Assembly (NCBI RefSeq): GCF_023347275.1
Contig: NZ_CP094468.1
Coordinates: 682,001 to 746,000 of the forward strand
Reading direction: 5' to 3'
Length of the DNA: 64,000 nt
From: Faecalibacterium sp. I3-3-89
Lineage (GTDB): Bacteria > Bacillota > Clostridia > Oscillospirales > Ruminococcaceae
Each line of letters opens with the position of its first letter. The stretch's first letter is position 1. Below the pieces are notes generated by a model. The model searched no databases. It was not told the DNA's origin and worked only from the letters and a program-made list of their open reading frames with translations. The position numbers and the translations under genes were made by a program. Below are positions 1-8,422 of the stretch, piece after piece.

Positions 1-1126
1 CGTCCAGACCCCAGCCGATGTCATCGTGGCAGCGCAGATAGTTCACGAACCAGCAGTTGTCCGGCAGGGCGTGGAGGGCATCCAGCTGGGCTTTCAGCAG
101 TCGGGTGTCCCGGCTGGCAAGGGCGCCCCACAGGTTGACCATGGTGGATACGTTGTAGAGCATATGGCATTCCGGCTTTTCCGGGGTGCCGAAGTAGGCG
201 GCAAGCTCCTTGGGAGCCATGACCACCTCGCCCTTGAGCACGACAGCGGGGCAGACGCATTCCAGCACCATGCGGAGCATCCGCACGATGGTGTGTACCT
301 GCGGCAGGTTGCGGCAGGTGGTGCCCAGCTGCTTCCAGATGTAGGGCACGGCATCAATGCGGAACACTTCCACACCGAGATTTGCAAGGTGCAGAATGCT
401 CTTGGTCATGTCCACGAACACCGCCGGGTTTCCGTAGTTCAGATCCCACTGATAGTCGTGGAAGGTGGTCAGCACCCACTTGTGCAACTCCTCACACCAT
501 GTAAAGTTGCCGGGCGCGGTGTTGGGGAACACCTGCGGCACCGTCTGCTCGTACTGGTCGGGGATGGTGCGGTCGTCATAGAGATGGTAATAGGCCTGAA
601 ACCACGGGTCGCCCGCCTTTGCCGCTATCGCCCAGCGGTGGGTGCTGGCGGTGTGGTTCATGACAAAATCCAGACACAGGCTGATGCCTGCCTTGCGCAG
701 TTCACGGGTCAGGTTTTCCAGATCTTTGTTGGTGCCAAGGGCCGGGTCTACGGTGTCGAAGTCCTCCACCGCATAGCCGCCATCGTTGTGAGGGTGGGGC
801 ATCTGCAGCAGGGGCATCAGGTGCAGATAAGTCAGCTTCTGCGCCTTGAGGTAGGGCAGCTTCTTTGCCAGTTCTTTCAGATTTCCGGCAAAGAGGTCGG
901 TGTACATGGTCATGCCGAACATATTGCCCCGCTTGTACCACTCCGGGTCGGCAGAGCGTGCCTTGTCCAGTGCTTTCAGCTCAGCGCTGCGGGCGTTGTA
1001 GGCTTCTGCCATCTCCCGCTCCAGAACCTCCAGCCCTTCCCGGTTGTGGTACAGCTCCATGAACAGCCATTCCAGCTCGTCCTTGTGCTTGGCAAACCGA
1101 GACTCAAATTCCTGTTTTGCTGCCAT
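1..1126 (-). CDS. Amylosucrase (GH13_4), C-terminal part beyond window edge
   Basis: Predicted to transfer the glucose of sucrose onto an alpha-1,4-glucan and release fructose; no signal peptide, so cytoplasmic. 375 codons are present and the frame runs off the left edge. Visible GH13 motifs are LDFVMNHTAS, FRIDAVPYIWKQ (nucleophile Asp), LKGEVV (acid/base Glu) and RCHDDIGW (transition-state Asp). The AVPYIWKQLGT context fits amylosucrase better than sucrose phosphorylase, which is the main alternative. The ATG at 1126 follows a GGAGGG site lying inside the end of the fructokinase gene 3 nt upstream, so the two are cotranscribed and the released fructose can be phosphorylated directly. Confidence 0.88.
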   Translation of the reverse strand, partial: MAAKQEFESRFAKHKDELEWLFMELYHNREGLEVLEREMAEAYNARSAELKALDKARSADPEWYKRGNMFGMTMYTDLFAGNLKELAKKLPYLKAQKLTYLHLMPLLQMPHPHNDGGYAVEDFDTVDPALGTNKDLENLTRELRKAGISLCLDFVMNHTASTHRWAIAAKAGDPWFQAYYHLYDDRTIPDQYEQTVPQVFPNTAPGNFTWCEELHKWVLTTFHDYQWDLNYGNPAVFVDMTKSILHLANLGVEVFRIDAVPYIWKQLGTTCRNLPQVHTIVRMLRMVLECVCPAVVLKGEVVMAPKELAAYFGTPEKPECHMLYNVSTMVNLWGALASRDTRLLKAQLDALHALPDNCWFVNYLRCHDDIGWGLD

Positions 1127-1129
1127 GGT

Positions 1130-2062
1130 TCAGCCCTCCACTTCTGCAAGGGTGGGCATAGCGGGGATGGCACCATGCCGGCTGGTGGTGATGCTGGCGG
1201 CCTTGTTGGCAAAGGCCAGAATGCTTTCCAGCTTGTCCACCGTCAGGGTGTCCAGCTCCTCCTTGCAGAGCTTGGACAGAGCAGCTCCAAAGAAGGTATC
1301 GCCTGCGCCGTTGGTGTCGCCCACCTTGCAGGGAACGCCAGCCACATGGCCGGTCTTGTCTCCAAAGCGGTAGAATACGCCGTTTGCACCCAAGGTGACA
1401 AAAATCAGCCGGATGCCGTTCTGTGCCAGTTGTGCTGTGCCGCTTTCGCAGTCGGTGGTGCCGGTGAGCAGGGGCAGCTCTTCATCGGACACTTTCAGAA
1501 TATCCACCAGCGGCAGGGGTGCTTTCATCTGGGCAATGGCCTCCTCTTTGTTCTTCCAGAGGTTGGCGCGGTAGTTGGGGTCGTAGGTGATGGTAGCACC
1601 CAGCTTTTTAGCACGGGCAGCAGCGTCCAGCGTGGCAGTGCGGGAGGGGTCAGCGGTCAGGCTGACAGAACCGAAGTGGACGATTTTGGCAGCTTTCAGA
1701 GCCTCGTCCGAAATATCCTCTTTGCACAGCATCACGTCAGCGTTGGCACTGCGGTAGAAGCTGAAATCCCGCTCGCCGGTGGCATCCACCGAGACCACCG
1801 CCATGGTGGTGGGGTGGTCTGCATCCACCGCCATGCCGGAAACATCCACCTTGTTTTCCGCCAGAACCTCTTTCAGGTAGCGGCCAAAGGCATCTGCACC
1901 CACCTTGCCAATAAAGGCAGTCTGTGCGCCCAGTTTAGAAGCAGCCACAGCCAGATTTGCCGGGGCACCGCCGGGGTTTGCGGCAAACTGAGGAATGCCG
2001 CGCGCATCCTTGCCGGTCTGGGTCAGGTCGATCAAAACTTCACCAATCGTTACAATGTCCAT
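1130..2062 (-). CDS. Fructokinase, PfkB/ribokinase family
   Basis: 310-residue PfkB-family sugar kinase, predicted to make fructose 6-phosphate from fructose and ATP in the cytoplasm. The N-terminal PfkB signature GGAPANLAVAASKLGA is at about residues 32-47, and the C-terminal signature GDTNGAGDTFFGAAL carries the catalytic Asp. The ATG at 2062 is chosen over an upstream in-frame start because it has AAGGAG eight bases before it and the protein then begins MDIVTIGEVLIDL, as in the family. It sits directly upstream of amylosucrase, which supports fructose as substrate. Another hexose or nucleoside substrate cannot be excluded from sequence alone. Confidence 0.88.
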   Translation of the reverse strand: MDIVTIGEVLIDLTQTGKDARGIPQFAANPGGAPANLAVAASKLGAQTAFIGKVGADAFGRYLKEVLAENKVDVSGMAVDADHPTTMAVVSVDATGERDFSFYRSANADVMLCKEDISDEALKAAKIVHFGSVSLTADPSRTATLDAAARAKKLGATITYDPNYRANLWKNKEEAIAQMKAPLPLVDILKVSDEELPLLTGTTDCESGTAQLAQNGIRLIFVTLGANGVFYRFGDKTGHVAGVPCKVGDTNGAGDTFFGAALSKLCKEELDTLTVDKLESILAFANKAASITTSRHGAIPAMPTLAEVEG

Positions 2063-2098
2063 GATAATTCTCCTTATTCTTGGTGTGAAACCCAACGA

Positions 2099-2716
2099 TC
2101 ACCGTTGGAACAGATAATGAATGTAAGCGGCTGCACGCTCCGGGTGCGGTGCATTCTGCACCACCCCAAGATAGACCCTGCCAGAAAAACCTGCCTGCCT
2201 GACAAACGGCGTATCCGAAATATCCAGCACGGTCCCACCGGCGTTCAGACCCGACAGGGCATGGAAAGACGGATCCAGCGTTCGCAGATCGAGAAAATAA
2301 TCATCTGCCAACAGTCGGTCCCGTGCATATTCGTCCATCAGAACAACATCTAACCGCTGGGCACTGACTGCACCCAGCAGCTTCATCTCCGAAGCATATA
2401 CATACTGCTCCTCTGCGCGTTCGCTCTCGCTGAGCAGCAAGCCGGACAGCAGATTGACCTGTTGCTTTTTGGTCAGACCTTGCGCCTCGGCAAAGCCGGT
2501 GGTAAGCTGTTCCGTCAGATCAGACCCGGCAGTGATATTTACCAGACCAAGGTAAAGCACATCCTCTTTTTTCGTCACATGGCGGTAGGCTGCATAGCCA
2601 AGGATATAGACGACGATGAGCACGATCGCAATGGGCAGCTTGTAATATGCCCAGATGTGCTCCCACTTTTTGTACCCATGGAGGGAGCGGAGCGTATCCC
2701 GGTCAGTTTTTGTCAT
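2099..2716 (-). CDS. Single-pass membrane protein of unknown function next to DUF624 gene
   Basis: 205 residues: a short charged cytoplasmic N terminus (GYKKWEHIWAYYK), one transmembrane helix around residues 24-43 (LPIAIVLIVVYILGYAAY), then a soluble domain of about 155 residues that should lie outside the membrane. No catalytic motif is recognised. The ATG at 2716 has GAGGA upstream and overlaps the end of the DUF624 gene by 14 bases, so the two are translationally coupled. The outer domain loosely resembles an ABC solute-binding fold (a DISDTPF-like segment), but this is a weak impression. Its place in the LacI/sucrose locus suggests a role in sugar uptake or sensing. Confidence 0.6.
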   Translation of the reverse strand: MTKTDRDTLRSLHGYKKWEHIWAYYKLPIAIVLIVVYILGYAAYRHVTKKEDVLYLGLVNITAGSDLTEQLTTGFAEAQGLTKKQQVNLLSGLLLSESERAEEQYVYASEMKLLGAVSAQRLDVVLMDEYARDRLLADDYFLDLRTLDPSFHALSGLNAGGTVLDISDTPFVRQAGFSGRVYLGVVQNAPHPERAAAYIHYLFQR

Positions 2717-3353
2717 GGTCGTATTCCTCGTGTACTGCGTCAGGGTCTCCACCGATCAGATAGAGGATCCGAAGCATCAGAAAGGAGCAGATCATGGCGC
2801 AGAAGCCCATGCCCAGCAGGAATGCAGGCGTGAACACAAACACGATGACGTACCCCATAATGCCATAGATCGCCGCCATCAGCAGGGTACAAAACAAATA
2901 CCGGACACCCACGAGAAACGCTGTTTTCAGAATGCCGAAGGTGGTGTTTTCAAAGCGTGCCAGCAGGGGAAAGGTATACAGCAGAACGATGCCGTACAGA
3001 ACTGCCGCACCAATAAGCACTGCAGTGAGCAGCGTCCAGAAAATGTTTTCGCTCCACATTCGGCGCAGCACAAAGCCATCCGCAGCCAGAAAACTGCCGA
3101 CTGCCAGCAGGATAAGCCAGAGTTTTGTGGCAGGCTTAAAATTTTCCCGGAACGCCTTAAAAAACATCCGGGTCAGACCATCGTCCCGATCTTCCGCCAT
3201 TTTGAGCGTGACGTAGAACAGTGCGGTCGTAGAAGCCCCTATGGTAACGATGGGCAGGCTGCACACGAGCCATAAGATGTTCAGGTAAGCACTGTAAGTC
3301 AATTTCGTCAGCACAGAAAACAGCGGCTTGTCCGTATTGCACAGGTCACGCAT
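2703..3353 (-). CDS. DUF624 (YesL-like) integral membrane protein
   Basis: 216 residues with five to six hydrophobic segments (for example NILWLVCSLPIVTIGAS, LWLILLAVGSFLAADGF, FWTLLTAVLIGAAVLYGIVL). The layout matches the DUF624/YesL family, which is commonly encoded beside LplB/YtcP-type carbohydrate ABC transporters in Firmicutes; the biochemical role is unknown. The ATG at 3353 is preferred over a TTG at 3374 because AAAGGAG lies seven bases upstream. It follows the LacI gene closely and overlaps the downstream membrane protein, so it probably belongs to the lacI-DUF624-kinase-amylosucrase operon. Confidence 0.8.
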   Translation of the reverse strand: MRDLCNTDKPLFSVLTKLTYSAYLNILWLVCSLPIVTIGASTTALFYVTLKMAEDRDDGLTRMFFKAFRENFKPATKLWLILLAVGSFLAADGFVLRRMWSENIFWTLLTAVLIGAAVLYGIVLLYTFPLLARFENTTFGILKTAFLVGVRYLFCTLLMAAIYGIMGYVIVFVFTPAFLLGMGFCAMICSFLMLRILYLIGGDPDAVHEEYDHDKN

Positions 3354-3370
3354 GGGGGTTCTCCTTTCGC

Positions 3371-4426
3371 TCAATCTCCTGTGGATTCGCGCAGGATCAG
3401 GTTGGTTTCCGTATAGACGGTGCGATAGTTCAGCGATGGCTCTTCGATGCGGGTCATAAGCAGATTGGCAGCGGTGTAGCCCATGATCTGTTCATGGATA
3501 TGGATCGAAGTCAGACGGGGGACAAAGTAGGAAGCCTCCTGACTGTCATCGAAGCCGCAGACCCAGATATCATCGGGAACCGAATACCCCAGCTCATTCA
3601 ATGCCTTGACCAGATCCATGGCAACAAAGTCATTGGCGCAGACAAAGGCATCCGGCATCGTTTTGAACCGACGTATGGTTTCGTACAGGGATGCCGGATA
3701 GTTCTGCTGTCCAGATGGCATCGCACAGGTGCTCAGGCCTTCTGTCAGACCAAAGTGCTCCATTGCATCCTTATAAGCCATATAACGCTCAAAGAAGGAC
3801 TGACAGTGGTTTTTATCCCCCGCAAAGCTGATGCGTTTTTTGCCGCGCTGGACCATGTGGGCCACTGCATGCTGGATCTCAATGCGGTTTTCCATATAAA
3901 GGCGGTCAGCTTTAAGAGGAGGACGCATATCCATCACAGGGGTGTCTACAAACAGCAGCGGAACATCCAGATCGCACAGCATCTGTGCGTAGTCATAGTC
4001 GAATACTTCAAAGCAGATGATGCCGGCTGTGCGCTGGATGTTGAGAGAGGATGGAAGTTTTTTCTCTTTCAGCTCTATGGGAGAAATGCGATGGATGGTC
4101 ATGCCGCTGTGAAGATGGTCGATTTCCGCCTGGAAACGATCCAGCATCATGGAGGAAAAGTGAGAGCTGCTCAGAAACTGGGTCGTCAGCATGGCGATCT
4201 CCCGTTTGTCACTCGGCAGAATGAAAGGCTCTGCTGCTTTTGCAGCGTTTTCCTGAAACAGCGGCAGATAGGCAAACTGCTTATAGCCCATTTCGGCGGC
4301 TTTGCGCAGGATCTTCTCCCGTGTGGCATCTGCCAGCACACCGGTGTTGTTGATGGCCTTTGAAACTGTGTTGCGGGAAAGCTGCAGTTCGTCGGCAATA
4401 TCCTGAATGGTGACTTTGGTTGCCAT
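3371..4426 (-). CDS. LacI-family transcriptional regulator of the sucrose/fructan locus
   Basis: 351 residues. Residues 5-25 form the LacI helix-turn-helix (TIQDIADELQLSRNTVSKAI), followed by the hinge region and a periplasmic-binding-protein-like effector domain with typical segments (PDAFVCANDFVAMDLVKAL, DDIWVCGFDDSQEA). It is divergent from the permease operon, and palindromes of type GTGCA-N2-TGCAC lie in its own promoter and near the permease promoter. Autoregulation and control of the transporter are therefore likely. The effector is probably sucrose, fructose or a phosphorylated derivative, inferred from neighbours only. AAAGAGG lies ahead of the ATG. Confidence 0.9.
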   Translation of the reverse strand: MATKVTIQDIADELQLSRNTVSKAINNTGVLADATREKILRKAAEMGYKQFAYLPLFQENAAKAAEPFILPSDKREIAMLTTQFLSSSHFSSMMLDRFQAEIDHLHSGMTIHRISPIELKEKKLPSSLNIQRTAGIICFEVFDYDYAQMLCDLDVPLLFVDTPVMDMRPPLKADRLYMENRIEIQHAVAHMVQRGKKRISFAGDKNHCQSFFERYMAYKDAMEHFGLTEGLSTCAMPSGQQNYPASLYETIRRFKTMPDAFVCANDFVAMDLVKALNELGYSVPDDIWVCGFDDSQEASYFVPRLTSIHIHEQIMGYTAANLLMTRIEEPSLNYRTVYTETNLILRESTGD

Positions 4427-4510
4427 AAGTCAACCTCTTTCCTTATAATATAGGGGCAGATATCCTTTTATAGATAAAGTCTGGTGACGGTTCGTATTCT
4501 TTATGACTCC

Positions 4511-4539
4511 AGTATAGTGCAAATGCACAAATTAGTCAA
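4511..4539 (-). promoter_or_regulatory. Sigma-A promoter of the LacI operon
   Basis: On the minus strand, -35 TTGACT (4539-4534) and -10 TATACT (4516-4511) are separated by exactly 17 bases, giving a start near 4504 and a leader of about 78 nt to the LacI ATG. Confidence 0.75.
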
Positions 4540-4574
4540 ATGTAAAAATGCAAATCATCATTTTGCATATTTAC
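4517..4574. promoter_or_regulatory. Operator-like palindromes in the lacI promoter
   Basis: GTGCAAATGCAC (4517-4528) has perfect 5-bp arms and fills most of the -35/-10 spacer of the lacI promoter. A second inverted repeat joins GTAAAAATGCAAA (4542-4554) with TTTGCATATTTAC (4562-4574), with one mismatch. Both share the TGCAAA/TTTGCA core, as expected for sites bound by the adjacent LacI protein. Confidence 0.6.
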
Positions 4575-4639
4575 GCACTTTCGAATTTGTGCACCTGTAC
4601 GAATGCACAGTATTTCTTTATGTATCCCATGAATTATCA

Positions 4640-4668
4640 TTGACATTCGCTTGTTTGCGTGGTATAAA
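4640..4668 (+). promoter_or_regulatory. Consensus sigma-A promoter of the sugar ABC transporter operon
   Basis: TTGACA (4640-4645), a 17-base spacer and TATAAA (4663-4668) predict a start near 4675, about 107 nt upstream of the first permease ATG. Confidence 0.8.
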
Positions 4669-4680
4669 TGAATTAGAGAA

Positions 4681-4738
4681 TTTTACATTTGCACAATCGA
4701 AATGAAAAAACGTAAAATTCAAAGGTGCAAATGTAAAA
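4681..4738. promoter_or_regulatory. Inverted repeat just downstream of the transporter promoter, candidate operator
   Basis: TTTTACATTTGCAC (4681-4694) and its exact complement GTGCAAATGTAAAA (4725-4738) are separated by 30 bases. The arms contain the same GTGCAAATG core as the palindrome in the lacI promoter and start a few bases after the predicted transcription start. They could be two looped operators, a roadblock site or an mRNA hairpin. Confidence 0.65.
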
Positions 4739-4781
4739 CACTGATCAAGCGGCAAACAAATCAAAAGGAGGAGAATGATTC

Positions 4782-5729
4782 ATGAAAGCAAAGACAGCCT
4801 CGCCGGAAACGGCTGTGTTGACGGCAGAACGCAAGCTGCACAACACATGGGTCTACATCAAACGGCATTGGCAGCTTTACCTGTTGTTCCTGCTGCCTGC
4901 CGTGGTGCTGACGCTGGTGTTCAAGTACGCTCCCATGGGCGGTGTGCTGATCGCATTCCAGAAGTACAATCCCTTCAGGGGCATCTGGGGCAGCGAGTGG
5001 GTAGGCTTCAAAAACTTTACCCGCTTCATGTCCTCGCCGGACTTCCAGCGCTATCTGATCAACACCCTGAAGCTGAGCGTCTACGGTCTGCTGTGGGGCT
5101 TCCCGATCCCTATCCTGCTGGCATTCCTGCTCAACCGTATCGAGAGCAAGAAGATCAAGCAGAAGGTGCAGCTGGTGCTGTATATGCCCAACTTCATCTC
5201 GGTCATCGTGCTGTGCGGTATCGTCCGGGTGCTGCTGAGTGTCACTGGTCCGGTGAACGGCCTGCTTCACACCAGCATCAACTTCATGACGCTGCCGGAA
5301 GCGTTCCGCCCCATCTACATCATCAGCGGCATCTGGCAGGGTGCCGGCTGGGCATCCATCATGTACACCGCATCCCTTTCTAACGCCAGCAAAGATCTGA
5401 AGGAAGCTGCGATGATCGACGGCGCAAACCTGATCCAGCAGATTATGACGGTGGAGTGGCCCGCCATTAAGGATATGGTCGTTATTCAGTTTATCCTGCA
5501 GGCAGGCAACATCATGAGCATCGGCTTTGAAAAAGCCTATGCCCTGCAAACTGACCTGAACCTGAACACGGCCGAGATCATTGCAACGTATGTTTATAAA
5601 AAGGGCCTGTTGGACGGCGATTACAGCTTTTCCACGGCAGTCGGTCTGTTCAACACCGTTGTCAATGTCATCCTGCTGATCGCAGTGAACAAGGTCGTTG
5701 CCAAAATGAACGATGGCAAGGGCTTGTAA
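4782..5729 (+). CDS. Carbohydrate ABC transporter permease, LplB/YtcP type (first)
   Basis: 315-residue inner-membrane permease with about six transmembrane helices (LYLLFLLPAVVLTLVF near residues 32-47, YLINTLKLSVYGLLWGFPIPILLAFLL, and others) and the cytoplasmic EAA loop KEAAMIDGANLIQQIMTVEWP that contacts an ATPase. The PMGGVLIAFQKYNPFRG segment is typical of LplB-like permeases. AAAGGAGGAG precedes the ATG. No ATPase gene is in the operon, so it presumably shares a multitask MsmX-like ATPase encoded elsewhere. The GH32 gene downstream suggests sucrose or fructo-oligosaccharide as cargo. Confidence 0.9.
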   Translation: MKAKTASPETAVLTAERKLHNTWVYIKRHWQLYLLFLLPAVVLTLVFKYAPMGGVLIAFQKYNPFRGIWGSEWVGFKNFTRFMSSPDFQRYLINTLKLSVYGLLWGFPIPILLAFLLNRIESKKIKQKVQLVLYMPNFISVIVLCGIVRVLLSVTGPVNGLLHTSINFMTLPEAFRPIYIISGIWQGAGWASIMYTASLSNASKDLKEAAMIDGANLIQQIMTVEWPAIKDMVVIQFILQAGNIMSIGFEKAYALQTDLNLNTAEIIATYVYKKGLLDGDYSFSTAVGLFNTVVNVILLIAVNKVVAKMNDGKGL

Positions 5730-5742
5730 GGAGGGGTTTACC

Positions 5743-6648
5743 ATGGCAAAACAGAAAAAATCAAAAATGGCCCTCTACACCAGACAAGATAAGATCATCC
5801 TGTACTGCGGCTACGCACTTCTGGGCGTGTTCCTGCTGGCGATCATCATTCCGATGATCTACATCGTCATCGCGTCCTTTATGGATCCGGTCACTCTGCA
5901 AAACAAGGGCATCTCCTTTGATTTCAGCAAGTGGAGTCTGGATGCTTACCAGCGTGTCGTTTCGGACAAGCAGATCTGGGTCGGCTTCAAGAACGCAGTA
6001 CTTTACTCGATCATCTTCACCATCATCTCGGTAGCTGTGACGATGCTTGCCGCTTATCCCATGTCGCTGCCGGACTTCAAGGGCAAAAATATCTTCAACA
6101 CCTTGTTTGTGATCACGATGTTTTTCAGCGGCGGTCTGATCCCCACCTACCTGCTCATCAACAATCTGGGTCTGCTGGATTCCATGTGGGCGGTCATTCT
6201 GCCGGGAGCATTCAGCGTGTGGAACATGATCATTGCCCGTACCTATTATCAAGGCATCCCGCGTGAGCTGCGTGAAGCTGCGGATGTGGATGGAGCCAGC
6301 GAGATGCTTTACTTCTTCAAGATCCTGCTGCCCGTCTGTATGCCGGTGGTGGCAGTTCTGGCTCTGTGGCAGTTCGTGGCAATGTGGAACAGCTACTTTG
6401 ACGCCATGATCTACCTGAACAGCGCATCGAAGCAGCCGTTGCAGCTGGTGCTGCGTTCCATCCTGATCCAGAGCCAGCCGGAATCCGGTATGATCGCAGA
6501 TATCCAAAGTACTGCCGAACGTGCGAAGATGGCAGAGCTGCTCAAATATGCAACCATTATTATTTCCAGTCTGCCGCTGCTGGTGATGTATCCCTTCTTC
6601 CAGAAGTATTTTGATGCCGGCATCATGGCTGGTTCCATTAAAGGCTGA
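5743..6648 (+). CDS. Carbohydrate ABC transporter permease, YtcP type (second)
   Basis: 301-residue partner permease of the MalG/YtcP class with about six transmembrane helices (IILYCGYALLGVFLLAIIIPMIY at the N terminus) and an EAA loop RELREAADVDGASEMLYFFKI. The start at 5743 (MAKQKKSKM) is chosen because AAGGAGGGG lies ahead of it, overlapping the stop of the first permease; an earlier in-frame start would overlap that gene. Expected to form the heterodimeric membrane channel with the preceding permease. Cargo is inferred from the neighbouring sucrase gene. Confidence 0.9.
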   Translation: MAKQKKSKMALYTRQDKIILYCGYALLGVFLLAIIIPMIYIVIASFMDPVTLQNKGISFDFSKWSLDAYQRVVSDKQIWVGFKNAVLYSIIFTIISVAVTMLAAYPMSLPDFKGKNIFNTLFVITMFFSGGLIPTYLLINNLGLLDSMWAVILPGAFSVWNMIIARTYYQGIPRELREAADVDGASEMLYFFKILLPVCMPVVAVLALWQFVAMWNSYFDAMIYLNSASKQPLQLVLRSILIQSQPESGMIADIQSTAERAKMAELLKYATIIISSLPLLVMYPFFQKYFDAGIMAGSIKG

Positions 6649-6724
6649 GGATATTCCAGAATTTTATGAGCCGGTACGCTCATCTGTCACACGAAAAAAG
6701 AAACATGAAAAAGGAGAAAATACC

Positions 6725-8398
6725 ATGAAAAAGCTGATCTCTCGCCGCAACTTCCTCAAGGTCTGCGCTCTGGCGGGCTCTGCCGCTGCTCTGTCTGCCT
6801 GTGGCGGCGGCAAATCCAACGGCGGCAACAATTCTGCTGCCGCAGCTGTGGACGTAACCGGTGCCGTTACATTTCCGCTGTCCGAAAAGGTCACCTTTAC
6901 CGGTATGACCAGCTTCCCTGTGGGCAGCGAACCCGAGCCGAACAACCGCACCATCTTCAAGCGTCTGGAAGAGCAGACCAATGTGCACATCGACTGGACC
7001 GCCATCCAGTCCGACCAGTGGAGCGATAAGATCACCCTGAATATGTCCAACCCCAACACCCTGACGGATTTTGTTTTTACTGCTGATTTTACCGACAGCA
7101 ATCTGCTGCGCTACGCAGATCAGGGTGTCATCCTCAATCTGGAAGACTATATTGACAACAATATGCCGAATCTCCAGAAGGTCTTTGAGCAGTACCCGGA
7201 GTACCGCACCATGTGCACCGACAGCGAGGGCCACATCTGGGCACTGCCCTGGATCGAGCAGCTCGGCGCAGAAAAGACCGCCATCCAGACCATTGGCAAC
7301 ATGAGCTTCATCAATACCAAGTGGCTGAACTTCCTCGGTCTGTCGATGCCCACCACAGTGGACGAGTTTGAACAGGTGCTGATGGCATTCCGTGATAACG
7401 CCGCTTCTATCAAGGCAGAGTATGGCATTGACGGCGACATCATCCCCATGTCCTGCATCGTCAACAACGGCGATCAGGATCCCAGCATCCTCATCAATGG
7501 CTTTGGCGAAGGCTACGGCGATGCAGACAAAGACCGCCATATCGCCGTTACCAACGACCGGAAAGTCATCTGTGCCGCCACCCAGCAGGGCTACCGTGAT
7601 GGTCTGGACTGGCTGCACAAGCTGTATGCCGAGAAGCTCATTGACCCGGAGTGCTTCACGCAGGAGTGGTCCACCTATGTTTCCAAGGGCAAGGCTGGCC
7701 GCTATGGTGTCTGCTTCAGCTGGGATGTTGCCAACATTGACAACCTGACCGACTGGGAGCCGCTGCCTGCCCTGACCGCCGATACCCGCAATATCACCCC
7801 GCAGAACGGCTCTTTCACCAGCGGCTTTGCCCGCGGCAGATGCGTTGTCACCGCAAAGGCAACTAACCCCGCATTGGTTTGCGCATGGCTGGATCAGATG
7901 TACGCTCCCCTCCAGTCTCCGCAGAACAACTGGGGTACTTACGGCGATGCGGAAGGCTTTAATATTTTTGAACTGTCCACCAACGATAAGGGCGAGCCCA
8001 TGCTGAAGCACGCTCCTCTGGGCGATGCTTCTCCCGTGGAAGTCCGTGAAGCGCAGTGTGTCAGTGGGCCTCTGGCGGTTCTGGATGATTACTATGGTGT
8101 ATACGTTACCTGCCCGGACGATGCACAGTACCGTCTGGACTGGATCAAGGAGATCTACACCCCGGATATGAACAACGATTATGTCTATCCCAATGTCTTT
8201 ATGAGCAACGAGGACACCGAGCAGGTCTCTAACCTGCAGGCAGATCTGCAGACCTACATGAATACGCAGAAGGCGGACTGGATCATGAACGGCACTACGG
8301 ATGCAGAGTGGAACGAATATCTGAGCAAGCTGGAAGCCTACGGCCTGTCCGACTATCTGGGCATTATGCAGAAATATCTGGATGCTTACTACGCATAA
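6725..8398 (+). CDS. Sugar ABC transporter solute-binding lipoprotein
   Basis: 557 residues. The N terminus MKKLISRRNFLKVCALAGSA has an SRRNFLK twin-arginine-like motif followed by lipobox LSAC, so the protein is probably lipid-anchored on the outer face of the membrane and may be exported by Tat. The large size and the segments around TLTDFVFTADF and IWALPWIEQLG fit the LplA-type extracellular solute-binding family that pairs with LplB/YtcP permeases. AAAGGAG stands ahead of the ATG. The protein should capture the oligosaccharide delivered to the permeases; specificity cannot be read from sequence. Confidence 0.9.
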   Translation: MKKLISRRNFLKVCALAGSAAALSACGGGKSNGGNNSAAAAVDVTGAVTFPLSEKVTFTGMTSFPVGSEPEPNNRTIFKRLEEQTNVHIDWTAIQSDQWSDKITLNMSNPNTLTDFVFTADFTDSNLLRYADQGVILNLEDYIDNNMPNLQKVFEQYPEYRTMCTDSEGHIWALPWIEQLGAEKTAIQTIGNMSFINTKWLNFLGLSMPTTVDEFEQVLMAFRDNAASIKAEYGIDGDIIPMSCIVNNGDQDPSILINGFGEGYGDADKDRHIAVTNDRKVICAATQQGYRDGLDWLHKLYAEKLIDPECFTQEWSTYVSKGKAGRYGVCFSWDVANIDNLTDWEPLPALTADTRNITPQNGSFTSGFARGRCVVTAKATNPALVCAWLDQMYAPLQSPQNNWGTYGDAEGFNIFELSTNDKGEPMLKHAPLGDASPVEVREAQCVSGPLAVLDDYYGVYVTCPDDAQYRLDWIKEIYTPDMNNDYVYPNVFMSNEDTEQVSNLQADLQTYMNTQKADWIMNGTTDAEWNEYLSKLEAYGLSDYLGIMQKYLDAYYA

Positions 8399-8422
8399 GA
8401 ATTCTTTCCTTTGGAGGATTCC

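Noticed and set aside
26..2353. 775-codon open frame on the plus strand
   Set aside because: It lies opposite amylosucrase and fructokinase, whose motifs are clear on the minus strand. Its translation is low-complexity and resembles nothing. High-GC codon bias creates such antisense frames.
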